The notes under the pieces were generated by a model. It searched no databases, was not told the DNA's origin, and saw nothing but the letters and a program-made list of their open reading frames with translations. Shown one piece after another: positions 28,814 to 38,864 of a DNA stretch of 64,000 bases. The DNA is from Leptospiraceae bacterium (lineage in GTDB: Bacteria > Spirochaetota > Leptospiria > Leptospirales > Leptonemataceae), in assembly GCA_025059995.1 (NCBI GenBank), contig JANXCF010000003.1, positions 186,001-250,000 of the forward strand. The letters are read 5' to 3'. Each line of letters begins with the position of its first letter. Position 1 is the stretch's first letter. Both the position numbers and the translations under genes were made by a program.

Positions 28814-30162
28814 TCTATTTTTTCTTCAATTATTTTCAAAATTACTTCATATACTTTGCCCAATTCTTCTTTCTCGATGATATAAGGCGGAACTATATAT
28901 AAAGTATTTCCTAAGGGTCGTATCAAAGCACCTTGTCGAATGGAAAAATCGATGATTTCTAAGTTAAAAGTTTTTCTTCGATGATCTGGGAGTCTCACAT
29001 CTATTGCCGCCACCGAACCAAAATATCGTGTTGATAAAATCTTTTTTTCTTTGCTAAAGTTGTGGTTTTTGAGTTCTTGGAGGTATTCTTTGTGCCATTC
29101 TTGGATTTGAAGGATTTTTTGACGGATATTTAAGCTATCATAAAGCCTGATGGATTCCAAACTCACGGCACAACCCAAAGGATTTCCAGTCATGGAATGA
29201 CCGTGAAATAACGTTTTGCTTCTATCATCAGAATAAAAAGCCATAAAAACTTTTTCTTTGCTTAGAGTCGCAGCAAAAGTAGCATACCCAGCAGGCAATC
29301 CTTTACTGAGAGCTACAATATCAGGATAAATATTACTATGTTCAAAGGCAAAAAAAGGACCGGTTCTTCCCGCACCTGTAAATACTTCATCACAAATCAT
29401 CAAAACATCAAATTCATCACAGAGTTCTCGGATTTTTTTTAACACCACAGGATGATACATCAACATCCCCGCAGCACCTTGGATGAGAGGTTCTAAGACA
29501 ATCCCACAAACCTTAGAATGATGTTCTTTGAATTGCTTTTCTAACATAACAAACCAATCTTTTAATTCTTTTATTGCTAATGTTTCATCAAACATTGCAT
29601 CTTGGGAATTATACGTCATTGGAAGCGAGATCACAGGAAACATCAAAGGCTCATAGACCTTATGAAATTCAGAACGAGCTCCCACAGACATGGTGCCAAT
29701 GGTGTCTCCATGATAACCATTCTCGAGAACGAAAAACATGGTTTTCTCTTTTTTTCCCTGATTTTGATAATACTGGAACGCCATTTTGATGGCGATCTCC
29801 ATCGCTGTGGAACCATCATCTGAATAAAAGACTTTTGGTAGTTGATGCTGTGTTTTTTCAGAAAGAGTTCTAGCTAAATTTAGGGCAGTCGGATGTTCCA
29901 AGCTTGCATAAATTACATGTTCTAATTTTGATAGTTGTTCTTGAAGAACCTTTTGAAAACTCGGATGACCATGACCGTAAACACTCACCCACCAGGAACT
30001 AATCGCATCGATAAACTCAATGGGATTCCCTTCTGAGTCATAACCGTAAAGATAAATGCCCTTGCCCTTTTCGATAAAGAAAGGAGGTTTTGCTAATTTC
30101 ATTTGAGTGAAGGGCCACCAAGTATGTCGGCGATGTAGCTCCAGCAAATGTTGTATTTCCAT
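28810..30162 (-). CDS. bioA: adenosylmethionine-8-amino-7-oxononanoate aminotransferase
   Basis: A 450-residue class III PLP aminotransferase making 7,8-diaminopelargonic acid from KAPA in biotin synthesis, with SAM as amino donor. It has RHTWWPFTQM near the N-terminus, the SSWWVSVYGHGHP substrate motif, YSDDGSTAMEIAIKMA, ICDEVFTGAGRTG, the PLP lysine in ALSKGLPAG, and FHGHSMTGNPLGCAVSLES. The double Trp after the active-site Ser is typical of BioA. A symmetric GCTTTTT-G-AAAAAGC lies 8-22 bases ahead of the start at 30170-30184. No other biotin gene is in the window. The two genes upstream on this strand are unknown envelope proteins. Confidence 0.92.
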   Translation of the reverse strand: MEIQHLLELHRRHTWWPFTQMKLAKPPFFIEKGKGIYLYGYDSEGNPIEFIDAISSWWVSVYGHGHPSFQKVLQEQLSKLEHVIYASLEHPTALNLARTLSEKTQHQLPKVFYSDDGSTAMEIAIKMAFQYYQNQGKKEKTMFFVLENGYHGDTIGTMSVGARSEFHKVYEPLMFPVISLPMTYNSQDAMFDETLAIKELKDWFVMLEKQFKEHHSKVCGIVLEPLIQGAAGMLMYHPVVLKKIRELCDEFDVLMICDEVFTGAGRTGPFFAFEHSNIYPDIVALSKGLPAGYATFAATLSKEKVFMAFYSDDRSKTLFHGHSMTGNPLGCAVSLESIRLYDSLNIRQKILQIQEWHKEYLQELKNHNFSKEKKILSTRYFGSVAAIDVRLPDHRRKTFNLEIIDFSIRQGALIRPLGNTLYIVPPYIIEKEELGKVYEVILKIIEEKIE

Positions 30163-30207
30163 AAGTCGAGCTTTTTGAAAAAGCCCTCAAAACAAGAAAA
30201 AAGCAAA

Positions 30208-30873
30208 CTACTTGATGATGATGTCTCTTAAAAGTTCTTTTTCTTTGGAGTCAAAATAGTCTTTGGTTTCTTCTAAAATTCTTTGAGATATTTCTTTGCT
30301 GATATAGTCAATTTTTCGTGTATAGGGTTTGTTGTTATAGGGTTCATACCATACAAAAATCACACCACCAGGAAGATCCCAAATGTCAACACCACGAAGA
30401 GTTTTGGGATCCACAGTGGATTTGGTTTTCTTTCCATATTGAGCTTCGATTTTTTCCACGACTTGATTGGCTTCGATAAAGGGAAACAAGACTTTTACTT
30501 GGAAAAGAACCCCTTCAATCAGGTTGTGATCCTCCTGCGTAAGATTTTGGTTTCTTAATTTTGCAACTTCATAAGGTGTTTTATAAAAATTGTATCGATA
30601 TAAAATGTTATTTCTTTTGATTAAGATAAACTGGTCCTTTTGAGCAGCAACAATCTCAATCCTTTCATTTGTGAGGTTGGATGTTGCCAATGTCTTGAAG
30701 CCATCATAGACTTGTGAGTATGCCGAATTCCAAGGAGTTTCAGCAAATCCATAGAGACTTAAACTTTGATTTTGTATGTTTGCAAAGGGATTGGTTTGTG
30801 GATTCATCTCGTAGGTTTGTGGATAAATCTTCGAAAGAAAAAACACAATGAACAAAAGCCAATTTTTTTTCAT
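30208..30873 (-). CDS. exported protein of unknown function
   Basis: A 221-residue protein with a clear N-terminal signal: KK then the hydrophobic run WLLFIVFFLSKIYPQ. The mature part has repeated Asn/Gln/Tyr-rich stretches and a conserved-looking core (GFAETPWNSAYSQVYDGFK; GVDIWDLPGGVIFVWYEP) but no domain I can name. It is likely periplasmic. Its start overlaps the preceding membrane-protein gene by 4 bases (ATGA), so the two probably work together. Confidence 0.65.
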   Translation of the reverse strand: MKKNWLLFIVFFLSKIYPQTYEMNPQTNPFANIQNQSLSLYGFAETPWNSAYSQVYDGFKTLATSNLTNERIEIVAAQKDQFILIKRNNILYRYNFYKTPYEVAKLRNQNLTQEDHNLIEGVLFQVKVLFPFIEANQVVEKIEAQYGKKTKSTVDPKTLRGVDIWDLPGGVIFVWYEPYNNKPYTRKIDYISKEISQRILEETKDYFDSKEKELLRDIIIK

Positions 30874-31526
30874 ATTTCTAATGTATCTTCTCTTGTTCGG
30901 GATTTATTTTGATTTTCGTCTGGAGGACTTTCTTCTTCATAATAAGATTGTTCTGTTTGTTGGATTTCTTTTTCCCTTTGGATTTGATAAGCTGCATAGC
31001 TTAATAAAATCACTCCATTAATCAAAACAAACAAAAAATGGATTTCGTGATAAACCCCCCAACATGCCAAGGAAATAGAGCTCAAAGCAACGGAAATTCC
31101 TGTAAAAAACGATTTGTCGTGTTCAAGGATTTCTTGGAAAATCCCACGAAAATTTCGTTCTTCGAAGTACGCTCTTAACGAAGGCCAAACGATATGAAGC
31201 ATTCCCACAAAAAGAGCCGATTGAAAAAAATAATTTGGCATTTCGTCAGTAGTAAAATCAGGCTCAGGTCCTGTATCTGGACTTATGAGTCCTCCAAGTA
31301 GAGTTAACAACCACGCATTCACAATCCCTAAAAAAAACGTTATATAACCCATAAGACTATGATGGGGATTCATTTTTTGTAATTGGAAGAAAAGAATGTT
31401 TTTAAAATCTATTAATTCCTGTCTGGTAAAGATGTCTTTTTGGCGAAGCAAATGTTCCCAATAAGAAATCACCATTACAAGCCACAAAAGCACCAAAAAG
31501 AGAATGATCCAAACTAAAAGTATCAT
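30870..31526 (-). CDS. membrane protein of unknown function
   Basis: A 218-residue protein with about five hydrophobic segments: about 3-22, 57-80, 99-113, 140-156 and 163-181. A charged cytoplasmic tail rich in Glu, Gln and Ser follows. A roughly 40-residue hydrophilic stretch after the first segment would lie on one face of the membrane. I see no known motif. It is translationally coupled through an ATGA overlap to the exported protein that follows. Confidence 0.6.
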   Translation of the reverse strand: MILLVWIILFLVLLWLVMVISYWEHLLRQKDIFTRQELIDFKNILFFQLQKMNPHHSLMGYITFFLGIVNAWLLTLLGGLISPDTGPEPDFTTDEMPNYFFQSALFVGMLHIVWPSLRAYFEERNFRGIFQEILEHDKSFFTGISVALSSISLACWGVYHEIHFLFVLINGVILLSYAAYQIQREKEIQQTEQSYYEEESPPDENQNKSRTREDTLEI

Positions 31527-31673
31527 ACTTGTTTGTTGTGTTTTTTTTGTTTATCGTCAAGTGGGATTTTTTTGATAGGAAAAATAAAGGGCGATTAGAA
31601 CATCAAAAGAAAAGGTAATGATGTGTGCAAAACATCCCAATTGACAAAGAGTATCCCAAAAAAAAATGGAATT

Positions 31674-32099
31674 ATGATCGTAGAACGAATCAAGAAAGAC
31701 TCCCTCCAAGCAAGAAAAGAAAAAAATGAACTAAAGTCAAATTTACTTACAAGTGTGTATTCACAGGCAAAAACAGCAGCCATCAACGAAGGTCGAAGGG
31801 AACCCAACGACCAAGACCTAATCCAAGCCATCAAAAAGTTCTTAAAAAGCATTGAAGAAAATATCCAATTGGGGAAAGAAAATCAAATTTCCAAAGAAAA
31901 TTACGAACAAGCCCTCAAAGAGAAAGAAATCTTAATGGAATACCTCCCAAAACAACTTTCAGAAAATGAATTACGAGAAATTATTAAAAATAGTGGAGCA
32001 AAAAATATAGGTGAAGCTATGAAGTATCTCAAAGAACACTATCCAGATCAATATGATGGGAAAACGGCTTCTCAAATAGCAAAAGAAATTTTAGGTTAA
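31674..32099 (+). CDS. GatB/YqeY domain protein
   Basis: About 141 residues. The sequence from MIVERIKKDSLQARK through KAAAINEGR-like and EIKILMEYLPKQLSE-like segments, ending in DGKTASQIAKEIL, matches the stand-alone YqeY family. That family resembles the tRNA-binding tail of GatB, but its role is unsettled. I start at the ATG at 31674, which matches the family N-terminus; an upstream in-frame GTG at 31623 would add 17 non-conserved residues. Its stop shares a base with the next ATG (TAATG). It opens a long plus-strand run of genes to 39960. Confidence 0.85.
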   Translation: MIVERIKKDSLQARKEKNELKSNLLTSVYSQAKTAAINEGRREPNDQDLIQAIKKFLKSIEENIQLGKENQISKENYEQALKEKEILMEYLPKQLSENELREIIKNSGAKNIGEAMKYLKEHYPDQYDGKTASQIAKEILG

Positions 32100-33499
32100 T
32101 GAAAGATCCATTTGAGTATTTTCTTTTGGAAGTTTCTCAAGTTTTAGATTCTGACCAATTGGTTTTGAATCCTGAAGAGGTTCAAGTATATTCCGTAGAT
32201 CGAACGAAAAGTTTTCTTCCCAAAGGAAGGGCAGTTCTTTTCCCTAAAACTACAACGCAAGTTCAAGCAATTGTTCGTTCTGCCTATCAGTGGGGGATTC
32301 CTCTTGTTCCTTCGGGGGGAAGAACTGGCTACTCGGGAGGTGCTGTTGCCACCAACCAAGAAGTGATTGTATCTTTGATAAAAATGAATCAAATCCTTAG
32401 TTTTGATACCGCACTTCCCTCAATAGAATGTGAAGCAGGTGTGATCACTAAAACCCTCCAAGTGGAAGCCCAAAAGCGGGGTTTTTTTTTCCCAGTGGAT
32501 TTTGCCTCATCGGGTTCTTCCACTGTTGCGGGGAATGTAGCAACAAACGCTGGAGGAATCCACGTCATTCGTTATGGCTCAATCCGAAATTGGGTTTTGG
32601 GTCTAGAAGTAGTGATAGGAACAGGAGAGTTGTTGAATTTCCCTGGGAATCTTTTAAAAAACAACACTGGTTATGATTTGAAGCAACTCTTTATAGGTTC
32701 TGAAGGAACCTTAGGAATCATCACCAAAGTATCTTTTCTTTTGACTACACCACCGAAAGATAGCGTGCTCTTTTTGATGGCGTTCTCGAATCTTTACGAT
32801 GTTTTGAAGGTTTTAGAAAAAGCAAAAAGAGAGCTACCAAGACTTCTTTGCTTTGAGATGTTTGACTCTTCTTGTCTGGATTTGGTTTGTAAAAACCATC
32901 AACTTCCCTATCCTTTTCCAAATTTAAAAAACCAATACTTATGGTATGTTATCCTAGAAGCAGAACTTGAAGAAGAACACGAAATCCCTTATGAAAATTT
33001 TATCCTTGAGGTTAATAACGATTTGTCGGATTTGACTTTCTCTACTGTTGAGAGTCAAAAACGACAACTTTTTCGATACCGAGAAGAAATCAGCGAAGCC
33101 ATATCTCTATCGGGCAGGTTTCACAAGAATGATGTTTCCTTACCCATTTCGTATATCCCCCAATTCGTAGAAAAAATCCAAGATGTTGTTTCTTTGAAAT
33201 TTTCTGATTATGATCTCTATATTTTTGGTCACATGGGGGATGGAAATTTACACATCAATCTTGTTTCTGATTTTGATAAAAGCTCAGAGGAATTCCAACA
33301 AGAAACGATTGAGTTTGATGAAACGCTTTACCAACTCATTAAAGAATATTCAGGTTCCATTAGCGCAGAACATGGTGTGGGTTTGTTAAAAAAACCTTAT
33401 CTTCATTACACACGAAATCCACAAGAAATCACCCTTATGAAGCAAATCAAAACCCTATTTGACCCCAAAGGGATTTTGAATCCAGGAAAAATTTTCTAA
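32099..33499 (+). CDS. FAD-linked D-2-hydroxyacid dehydrogenase (GlcD/D2HGDH/DLD family)
   Basis: A 466-residue flavoprotein. The PCMH-type FAD-binding domain shows PLVPSGGRTGYSGGAV, then the pyrophosphate region ASSGSSTVAGNVATNAGGIHVIRYG and GSEGTLGIITK. The C-terminal substrate domain has GHMGDGNLHINLV and SAEHGVGLLKKPYL with the metal-binding histidines. Members oxidise glycolate, D-lactate or D-2-hydroxyglutarate; which one cannot be told here. In an organism with RuBisCO a glycolate dehydrogenase would be useful for photorespiration, but glcE/glcF partners are not adjacent. The start overlaps the YqeY stop. Confidence 0.88.
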   Translation: MKDPFEYFLLEVSQVLDSDQLVLNPEEVQVYSVDRTKSFLPKGRAVLFPKTTTQVQAIVRSAYQWGIPLVPSGGRTGYSGGAVATNQEVIVSLIKMNQILSFDTALPSIECEAGVITKTLQVEAQKRGFFFPVDFASSGSSTVAGNVATNAGGIHVIRYGSIRNWVLGLEVVIGTGELLNFPGNLLKNNTGYDLKQLFIGSEGTLGIITKVSFLLTTPPKDSVLFLMAFSNLYDVLKVLEKAKRELPRLLCFEMFDSSCLDLVCKNHQLPYPFPNLKNQYLWYVILEAELEEEHEIPYENFILEVNNDLSDLTFSTVESQKRQLFRYREEISEAISLSGRFHKNDVSLPISYIPQFVEKIQDVVSLKFSDYDLYIFGHMGDGNLHINLVSDFDKSSEEFQQETIEFDETLYQLIKEYSGSISAEHGVGLLKKPYLHYTRNPQEITLMKQIKTLFDPKGILNPGKIF

Positions 33500-33569
33500 A
33501 ACTTATGCCAAACATACTTCATAGAAAAATCTTGTTGCATTGAGTCCTTTGTTTTTTTATTTCGATTCT

Positions 33570-34982
33570 ATGCAAGAAACTCAAAAATCCACCATTGAAG
33601 ATAGTCTAAAAGAAATTGTTTCTCTCTGTAAACGAAGGGGTTTTGTTTATCCTGGTTCCGAAATCTATGGCGGTTTAGCAAATACTTTTGATTACGGACC
33701 TTATGGAACTGAACTTCTACGAAACATCAAAAACGAATGGTGGAAGGCATTTGTCCACGAAAGAGAAGATATCGTTGGATTGGACTCAGGGATTATCCTA
33801 CATCCTGAGGTATGGAAAGCCAGTGGGCATGTGGATAATTTCAATGATCCTTTGATGGATTGTAAAAACTGCAAAACCCGTTTTCGTGCAGACAAATTCT
33901 TCGAAGAATTGTTTGGCATTGATAGTTCCAGACTTTCTTTTGAAGATATTCAAAAGATCTTTTACGAGAAATTAGAACATCAAGAACTAAAATGTCCTGT
34001 ATGCGGAGGTAAAGAATTTACCGAGCCACGTCAGTTCAACTTGATGTTCGAAACCTATATGGGAGCTACCAAAGGCTCTGATATCAAAGTATACCTACGT
34101 CCAGAAACAGCTCAAGGAATTTTTATTAACTTTAAAAATGTAGTGGATACATGTAGAGTCAGGGTGCCTTTTGGAATAGCTCAGATTGGAAAAAGTTTTC
34201 GAAATGAAATCACCGCAAGGCAGTTTATCTTCCGAACAAGAGAATTTGAACAAATGGAAATGGAATTCTTTTGCAAGCCCGGAACTCAAAAAGAATGGTT
34301 TGAATACTGGGTGGATTTTTGCTTGAATTGGCTTTATTCTTTAGGATTACGAAAAGAAAATCTACGCATACGACAACACACCAAAGAAGAACTGGCTTTT
34401 TACTCCGAAAATACCGTTGACATTGAATACCAATTTCCTTTTGGCTGGGGTGAGTTGTGGGGAATTGCTTCTCGAACAGATTATGATTTGCGTCAACATG
34501 TGTTGTTTTCTAAAAAGAACTTAGAATACACTGATCCTGAAACCAAAGAAAAATACATTCCGTATGTCATCGAACCTGCTTTGGGGGTGAATCGTCTGTT
34601 CTTGGCGATCATAAGTGATGGATACTACGTCGAAAATCCAGGAACCAAAGAGCAGCGAACTGTGCTAAAGCTGTCTTCGAAGTTGGCACCAGTAAAAGCC
34701 GGAATTTTCCCGTTAGTAAAAAAAGATGGTCTTCCTGAGATAGCAAAAAAACTATATTTAGACCTAAAAAAACACTTCCCTGTGGATTATGATGAAAGTG
34801 GCTCCATTGGAAAACGCTATTATCGACAAGATGAATTAGGAACCCCTTTTTGTATTACAATTGATTATGAAACAAAAAATAATCAAACTGTCACAATCCG
34901 CTTTCGTGATACCACAGAGCAGATTCGAATTTCAATAGATCAAGTAAAGAATTTTCTTCAAGAGAAAATGAACGAACGATAA
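33570..34982 (+). CDS. glyQS: glycyl-tRNA synthetase, alpha2 (single-chain) type
   Basis: A class II synthetase of about 470 residues charging tRNA-Gly. It is the dimeric eukaryote/archaea-like form rather than the alpha2beta2 GlyQ/GlyS pair. Evidence is RRGFVYPGSEIYGG, FDYGPYG, a zinc-knuckle pair (CKNC near residue 92, CPVC near 145), the motif RPETAQGIFINF, IGKSFRNEITARQF and the C-terminal anticodon-binding domain. The ATG at 33570 is preferred over an in-frame TTG at 33540 on family length; neither has a strong ribosome-binding site. Confidence 0.95.
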   Translation: MQETQKSTIEDSLKEIVSLCKRRGFVYPGSEIYGGLANTFDYGPYGTELLRNIKNEWWKAFVHEREDIVGLDSGIILHPEVWKASGHVDNFNDPLMDCKNCKTRFRADKFFEELFGIDSSRLSFEDIQKIFYEKLEHQELKCPVCGGKEFTEPRQFNLMFETYMGATKGSDIKVYLRPETAQGIFINFKNVVDTCRVRVPFGIAQIGKSFRNEITARQFIFRTREFEQMEMEFFCKPGTQKEWFEYWVDFCLNWLYSLGLRKENLRIRQHTKEELAFYSENTVDIEYQFPFGWGELWGIASRTDYDLRQHVLFSKKNLEYTDPETKEKYIPYVIEPALGVNRLFLAIISDGYYVENPGTKEQRTVLKLSSKLAPVKAGIFPLVKKDGLPEIAKKLYLDLKKHFPVDYDESGSIGKRYYRQDELGTPFCITIDYETKNNQTVTIRFRDTTEQIRISIDQVKNFLQEKMNER

Positions 34983-34989
34983 TTTTAGC

Positions 34990-35505
34990 ATGATAGAAAT
35001 TTTCAAAAAGATTGATGAGCTCATCTCGAAGATTCCCTACCGAGTTCGAAAGTTAATCTTGTTTATTTCCATAGGGCTTTGGGTGATATTGGCATTGATT
35101 GTGAGTGTATATGCCTTTTTAGAAGGAAGAAAAGTAGCTCCCGCCATTGGAGAAGACCCATTTAAAGCTGAATTACAAGAAACCATCCAAAAAAATCAGA
35201 ACCAAGCAAAAACCTATCGAATCATTCTTCCTGATCTTAAAGATCTCGTCAAAGAAGAAGCACCTCTGCAAATTGAATCAATCAATAATCAAAGACCAAC
35301 ATCCATAACAGAAAAAATCGATCGTATACCTCAAGAAAAAATCGAATTACTCAAAGAGCAAGATGAATTGATATTCCCCAATAATCAAGATCCCCTCACC
35401 CAGAGAGGAAATTTTTCATTAGAAGAATTTAGAAACCTTCCCGAAAAAAAAGAAGTTCCACCACAACCCAATAAGAAATTGGAACTTATTGAAATCGAAA
35501 ATTGA
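34990..35505 (+). CDS. single-pass membrane protein of unknown function
   Basis: A 171-residue protein. An N-terminal amphipathic basic stretch is followed by one membrane segment at about 23-44 (LILFISIGLWVILALIVSVY). The remaining 125 residues are polar and Gln/Asn/Glu/Pro-rich with low complexity, as expected for an extended periplasmic or linker region. No domain is recognised. It starts 7 bases after the synthetase gene and 36 bases before the VWA-STAS gene. Confidence 0.6.
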   Translation: MIEIFKKIDELISKIPYRVRKLILFISIGLWVILALIVSVYAFLEGRKVAPAIGEDPFKAELQETIQKNQNQAKTYRIILPDLKDLVKEEAPLQIESINNQRPTSITEKIDRIPQEKIELLKEQDELIFPNNQDPLTQRGNFSLEEFRNLPEKKEVPPQPNKKLELIEIEN

Positions 35506-35541
35506 TTTACAAAAACTTATTTTGATTATTTTTTTCAATCA

Positions 35542-37146
35542 ATGAAAGTAGTCGATTTCAAAGTCTTAGGAGAATACAATAAATTAAAATCGAATGATCG
35601 ATATCTCATGCACTTACTTCTCTCTTTCGAAACACCTTCTCTAGCAGAACATGAGGATCATATCCCTATTTCTGTTGTTATTGTGATTGATAAAAGTAAA
35701 TCCATGCATGGTGAAAAATTAGAATCCGTGATTGAAGCTTCTTCAGCCTTAGTAAACTGGCTTACAAGAAAAGATTATGTTGGTATTGTTGCGTATGACA
35801 CTCATGTAGAAGTGATTCAACCATTGATTTCTCTTACGGATAAATTTTCAGTCATCAAAAAAATTCAGGGAATTACGGCAGGATCTTCCACAAATCTAAG
35901 TGGAGGTTGGCTTCAGGGCTTGCGAATGCTACGGGATTTTCCTGATAGGGCTATTAAACGAGTAATCCTACTCACAGATGGAATGGCAAACACAGGTATC
36001 ATTCATCCCGCTGAATTACGCAAAATTGCAAAAGAACACAGAGAATTAGGGATTACCACAACCACAATGGGAGTGGGAAAAGACTTTTCTGAAACTTTGC
36101 TAAAAGACATTGCTATGGAAGGCGGTGGCAATTTTTACTTCATCGAAACGCCAGAGCAATCAAGTGAGATTTTTTTTAAAGAATTTGGAAACATTGCATC
36201 ATTATATGGACAGGGTTTTGAAATCAAAGTTCAGTTTTCCGAAGGCATTTCTTTTAAAGAACTACTATCTGAGGTTCCCCATGAGCTCCATCACCATGAA
36301 CTGATCTTAAGACCAGGGGATATTCGTTCTGATGACATCAAAAGTTATATTATTGTGACAGAAGTTGATGGCAATGCAGCATACAAACAACCTGTACTCA
36401 TAAAAGCAGAAGCATCGTTTTACAACTTAACTAAAAATTCCCAATTCGAGAAAATTTTTTTTGATTTTCAACCTGAATTCGAAAGCGATATTGATTTAGA
36501 AGCATATACAAACCCGAAAGTTCGCTTAGAAACCTTGATTGCTTCTACCTCAAAAATTGTGATGGAAGCCTCTCGATTGGTTGCAGAAAGGGATTTAAAT
36601 TCTGCAAAAGAATTACTCAATCACATGGTAAAGCGTTTATCAGATAATGAGAATTTGGAACCAAATTTAATCCAAAAATTGATCGATAGACTGAATGACA
36701 TGCTAAAAAACATTGAAGAAAACTTAGCCGTAGCAAGTAAAAAAATGTTAGCCCAAGCCTATGAGTTATCAGAAGCATTTTACATACGAACACAAGCTAA
36801 AAGTTCAAAAAAAGGGATTTATGAAGTTTTTTTACAAGGACAGCTGGATCTTTATAAATGTCCTGAGTTGAAAAACATTATCAAAAATGCAATTGAATCT
36901 GGATATCGTTACTTCATAATAGACATGACAGATTTGAATTATATCGATTCTTCTGGTATAGGAACCTTAATTCAAATTTCAAACTGGCTTAAAAACCGAC
37001 AAGGTCTTTTAGTAATCACAAATGTTCAAGGAAACGTAGAAAAGATCTTTGAAATCACTAAACTAAATGAATTTTTTATCATAAAAGATAGTTTGACATC
37101 TGGAAGGATTTATATTCAAGAATTAATTGATCAAGAGAATAGATGA
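35542..37146 (+). CDS. VWA-domain protein with C-terminal STAS domain
   Basis: A 534-residue cytoplasmic protein without signal or membrane segments. The N-terminal von Willebrand A domain (about 40-210) has an intact MIDAS metal site: D50, S52 and S54 in VIDKSKSM, T117 in GSSTNLSGG and D146 in LLTDGMAN. A middle region of beta-rich then helical character follows. The C-terminal 105 residues form a STAS (anti-sigma-factor antagonist) domain, with the phosphorylatable-type Ser at about residue 471 in YIDSSGIGTLIQI. STAS proteins switch partners on Ser phosphorylation, and VWA domains bind proteins through Mg2+. The fusion suggests a regulated assembly or signalling scaffold. It overlaps the next gene as ATGA. 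Confidence 0.85.
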   Translation: MKVVDFKVLGEYNKLKSNDRYLMHLLLSFETPSLAEHEDHIPISVVIVIDKSKSMHGEKLESVIEASSALVNWLTRKDYVGIVAYDTHVEVIQPLISLTDKFSVIKKIQGITAGSSTNLSGGWLQGLRMLRDFPDRAIKRVILLTDGMANTGIIHPAELRKIAKEHRELGITTTTMGVGKDFSETLLKDIAMEGGGNFYFIETPEQSSEIFFKEFGNIASLYGQGFEIKVQFSEGISFKELLSEVPHELHHHELILRPGDIRSDDIKSYIIVTEVDGNAAYKQPVLIKAEASFYNLTKNSQFEKIFFDFQPEFESDIDLEAYTNPKVRLETLIASTSKIVMEASRLVAERDLNSAKELLNHMVKRLSDNENLEPNLIQKLIDRLNDMLKNIEENLAVASKKMLAQAYELSEAFYIRTQAKSSKKGIYEVFLQGQLDLYKCPELKNIIKNAIESGYRYFIIDMTDLNYIDSSGIGTLIQISNWLKNRQGLLVITNVQGNVEKIFEITKLNEFFIIKDSLTSGRIYIQELIDQENR

Positions 37147-38864
37147 AAAAAGCCTCAATAACTCTTTTATTTTTTTTATTGAGTTCTATTTCCATTAAAG
37201 CAGAAGTTTACAAGCCCCCAAATTACGCTTTTGGTTCAAACTTAGAGGGTACTTCTTTTTCTTTTGATTTAGGGTTTCGAGAGATTGATGGGGATTACTT
37301 TGTTATGTTCAATCCTATTCTTCAATTTCCTTTTATGGGGTTTCGAGTCGGTTTGCAAATCCCTTTGGAAATTCTTGTTTATGACAAAGAGCCAAAACGA
37401 GCCTCAAGAGTTCCCTCTTTACGTCCCGGTACTTTTGATGAAAGAGAAGACTACTTAAAAATGGTAAAATATATTGCCTATGGAACTCATCTTTATTTTG
37501 ATCCAGAGGATAGTTTCAACTGGTCCTTACATTATGGCATGATGACAGATGGATATATTGGTCATCGAACCATCGTGAATCGTTATGTGAGTAGCTATGA
37601 TCCATCAGTTTGGAGTCCTGGACTCATGGCGGACATTAACAACAACTGGGGAGGAATCGAAATTTTTGCAAACAATGTTTTTCGAAGAGAAGTTCGAGGT
37701 TATCGCATTTTCGTACGTCCCGTAGGGATTTATAATAGCATATATAACTTGGCTCACTTCGAAAGAAAAAATATCATAGCTTCAAGAAAAAATCATAATA
37801 AAGATTATCTTTTCCAAACTGTGCCCAACCCAGGAAAAGGAGGAAGCCTCAGACAGCATTTACTTCGACCTTTAAAAGAAGACCTCAAAGAAAGTGAGGT
37901 AGAATTTCGAGAAGTTTTCAACCCAGAAACGGGAGAAGTAGAAATCAAACCCTTTCCTAAAGAAGAATACCCTTCCCCCATCACTCAACAAGAAAAAGAA
38001 AACATAGAAAACCTAACACAAGAACAAGTAACGGAACGCAAACATGGATTTTGGAATCGATGGGCAATTGGATATACAGTTGTAACGGATTATGATGCAC
38101 CTTTGAGCATTGAGTTCGATGGTTCAGGAAATTTAGTAGTTGATCCTGAGACTAAACGACCAAGAGCTGATAAAACCGAAAACCTTACCATCGTAGGAAT
38201 TGACACAGAAATTCGTCTCTCTCCATTTCGTTGGTTAGAAATGACACCTTATATAGACATCAATCGAATCAAAAATCTACCCAAAAGTAAAGGAACCCAT
38301 ATTGGGGTCTTGTTTAATGTTAAAATTTCAAACGTCATAAACTTTAGCTTTCGTCCAGAATATCGTGAAGTCACATCCAACTACATTCCGGAATATTTTG
38401 ATTCCACTTATGCAATTGAAAGAACCCAATATCTCCAAAAAGACACAAATTCTTATACACCCAAGTTAACTTACTTGAAATCCTTACCAAAAGATGGTGC
38501 GATAAAAAAAGGATTTTTCATCAATTCGACTTTAGAATTAGTATCGTTTATATTTTTAGAGTTATCCTACGAAAACTATGATGGACCCAATAATTCCAAA
38601 ATCTTCGTAGGTTTTTATCTACCCAACATCAATGGCATTTTTCTGAATGGATACTACTTAAAGAAAAACTTTGATAAATTCAAAGATGCTTTTGTGTATA
38701 AGGACAAGAATGCCCTTCTTGCTGGGGAAATTGGTCTTGTCTTCTTTGGAGGTCTTTATATTAAGTACACCATACAACGAACATGGACCTACAACCCAGA
38801 AATTGGCGATTACAGCCCAAACGACGAAAGTTTTATCGGCTTTGGCTACGGAACTAAGATTTAA
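37143..38864 (+). CDS. exported, probably outer-membrane protein
   Basis: A 573-residue protein with a typical signal peptide (KKASITLLFFLLSSISIKA, cleavage near residue 21). The mature part is rich in Tyr, Phe, Asn and Gly with alternating hydrophobic strands throughout, and ends in a strand-like stretch (FIGFGYGTKI), consistent with an outer-membrane beta-barrel. A charged, Glu/Pro-rich insertion (about 250-300) interrupts the strands. No family is recognised. It is coupled by ATGA overlap to the VWA-STAS gene, which may therefore control or accompany it. Confidence 0.65.
   Translation: MKKASITLLFFLLSSISIKAEVYKPPNYAFGSNLEGTSFSFDLGFREIDGDYFVMFNPILQFPFMGFRVGLQIPLEILVYDKEPKRASRVPSLRPGTFDEREDYLKMVKYIAYGTHLYFDPEDSFNWSLHYGMMTDGYIGHRTIVNRYVSSYDPSVWSPGLMADINNNWGGIEIFANNVFRREVRGYRIFVRPVGIYNSIYNLAHFERKNIIASRKNHNKDYLFQTVPNPGKGGSLRQHLLRPLKEDLKESEVEFREVFNPETGEVEIKPFPKEEYPSPITQQEKENIENLTQEQVTERKHGFWNRWAIGYTVVTDYDAPLSIEFDGSGNLVVDPETKRPRADKTENLTIVGIDTEIRLSPFRWLEMTPYIDINRIKNLPKSKGTHIGVLFNVKISNVINFSFRPEYREVTSNYIPEYFDSTYAIERTQYLQKDTNSYTPKLTYLKSLPKDGAIKKGFFINSTLELVSFIFLELSYENYDGPNNSKIFVGFYLPNINGIFLNGYYLKKNFDKFKDAFVYKDKNALLAGEIGLVFFGGLYIKYTIQRTWTYNPEIGDYSPNDESFIGFGYGTKI

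Noticed and set aside
30170-30184. GCTTTTT-G-AAAAAGC symmetry before bioA, considered as a BirA operator
   Set aside because: It does not match the BirA operator (two TTGTAAC/GTTACAA arms with a long spacer). It may be chance or a weak hairpin.
31641-31646. TTGACA hexamer before the YqeY-like gene, considered as a promoter
   Set aside because: No acceptable -10 element lies 15-19 bases downstream.
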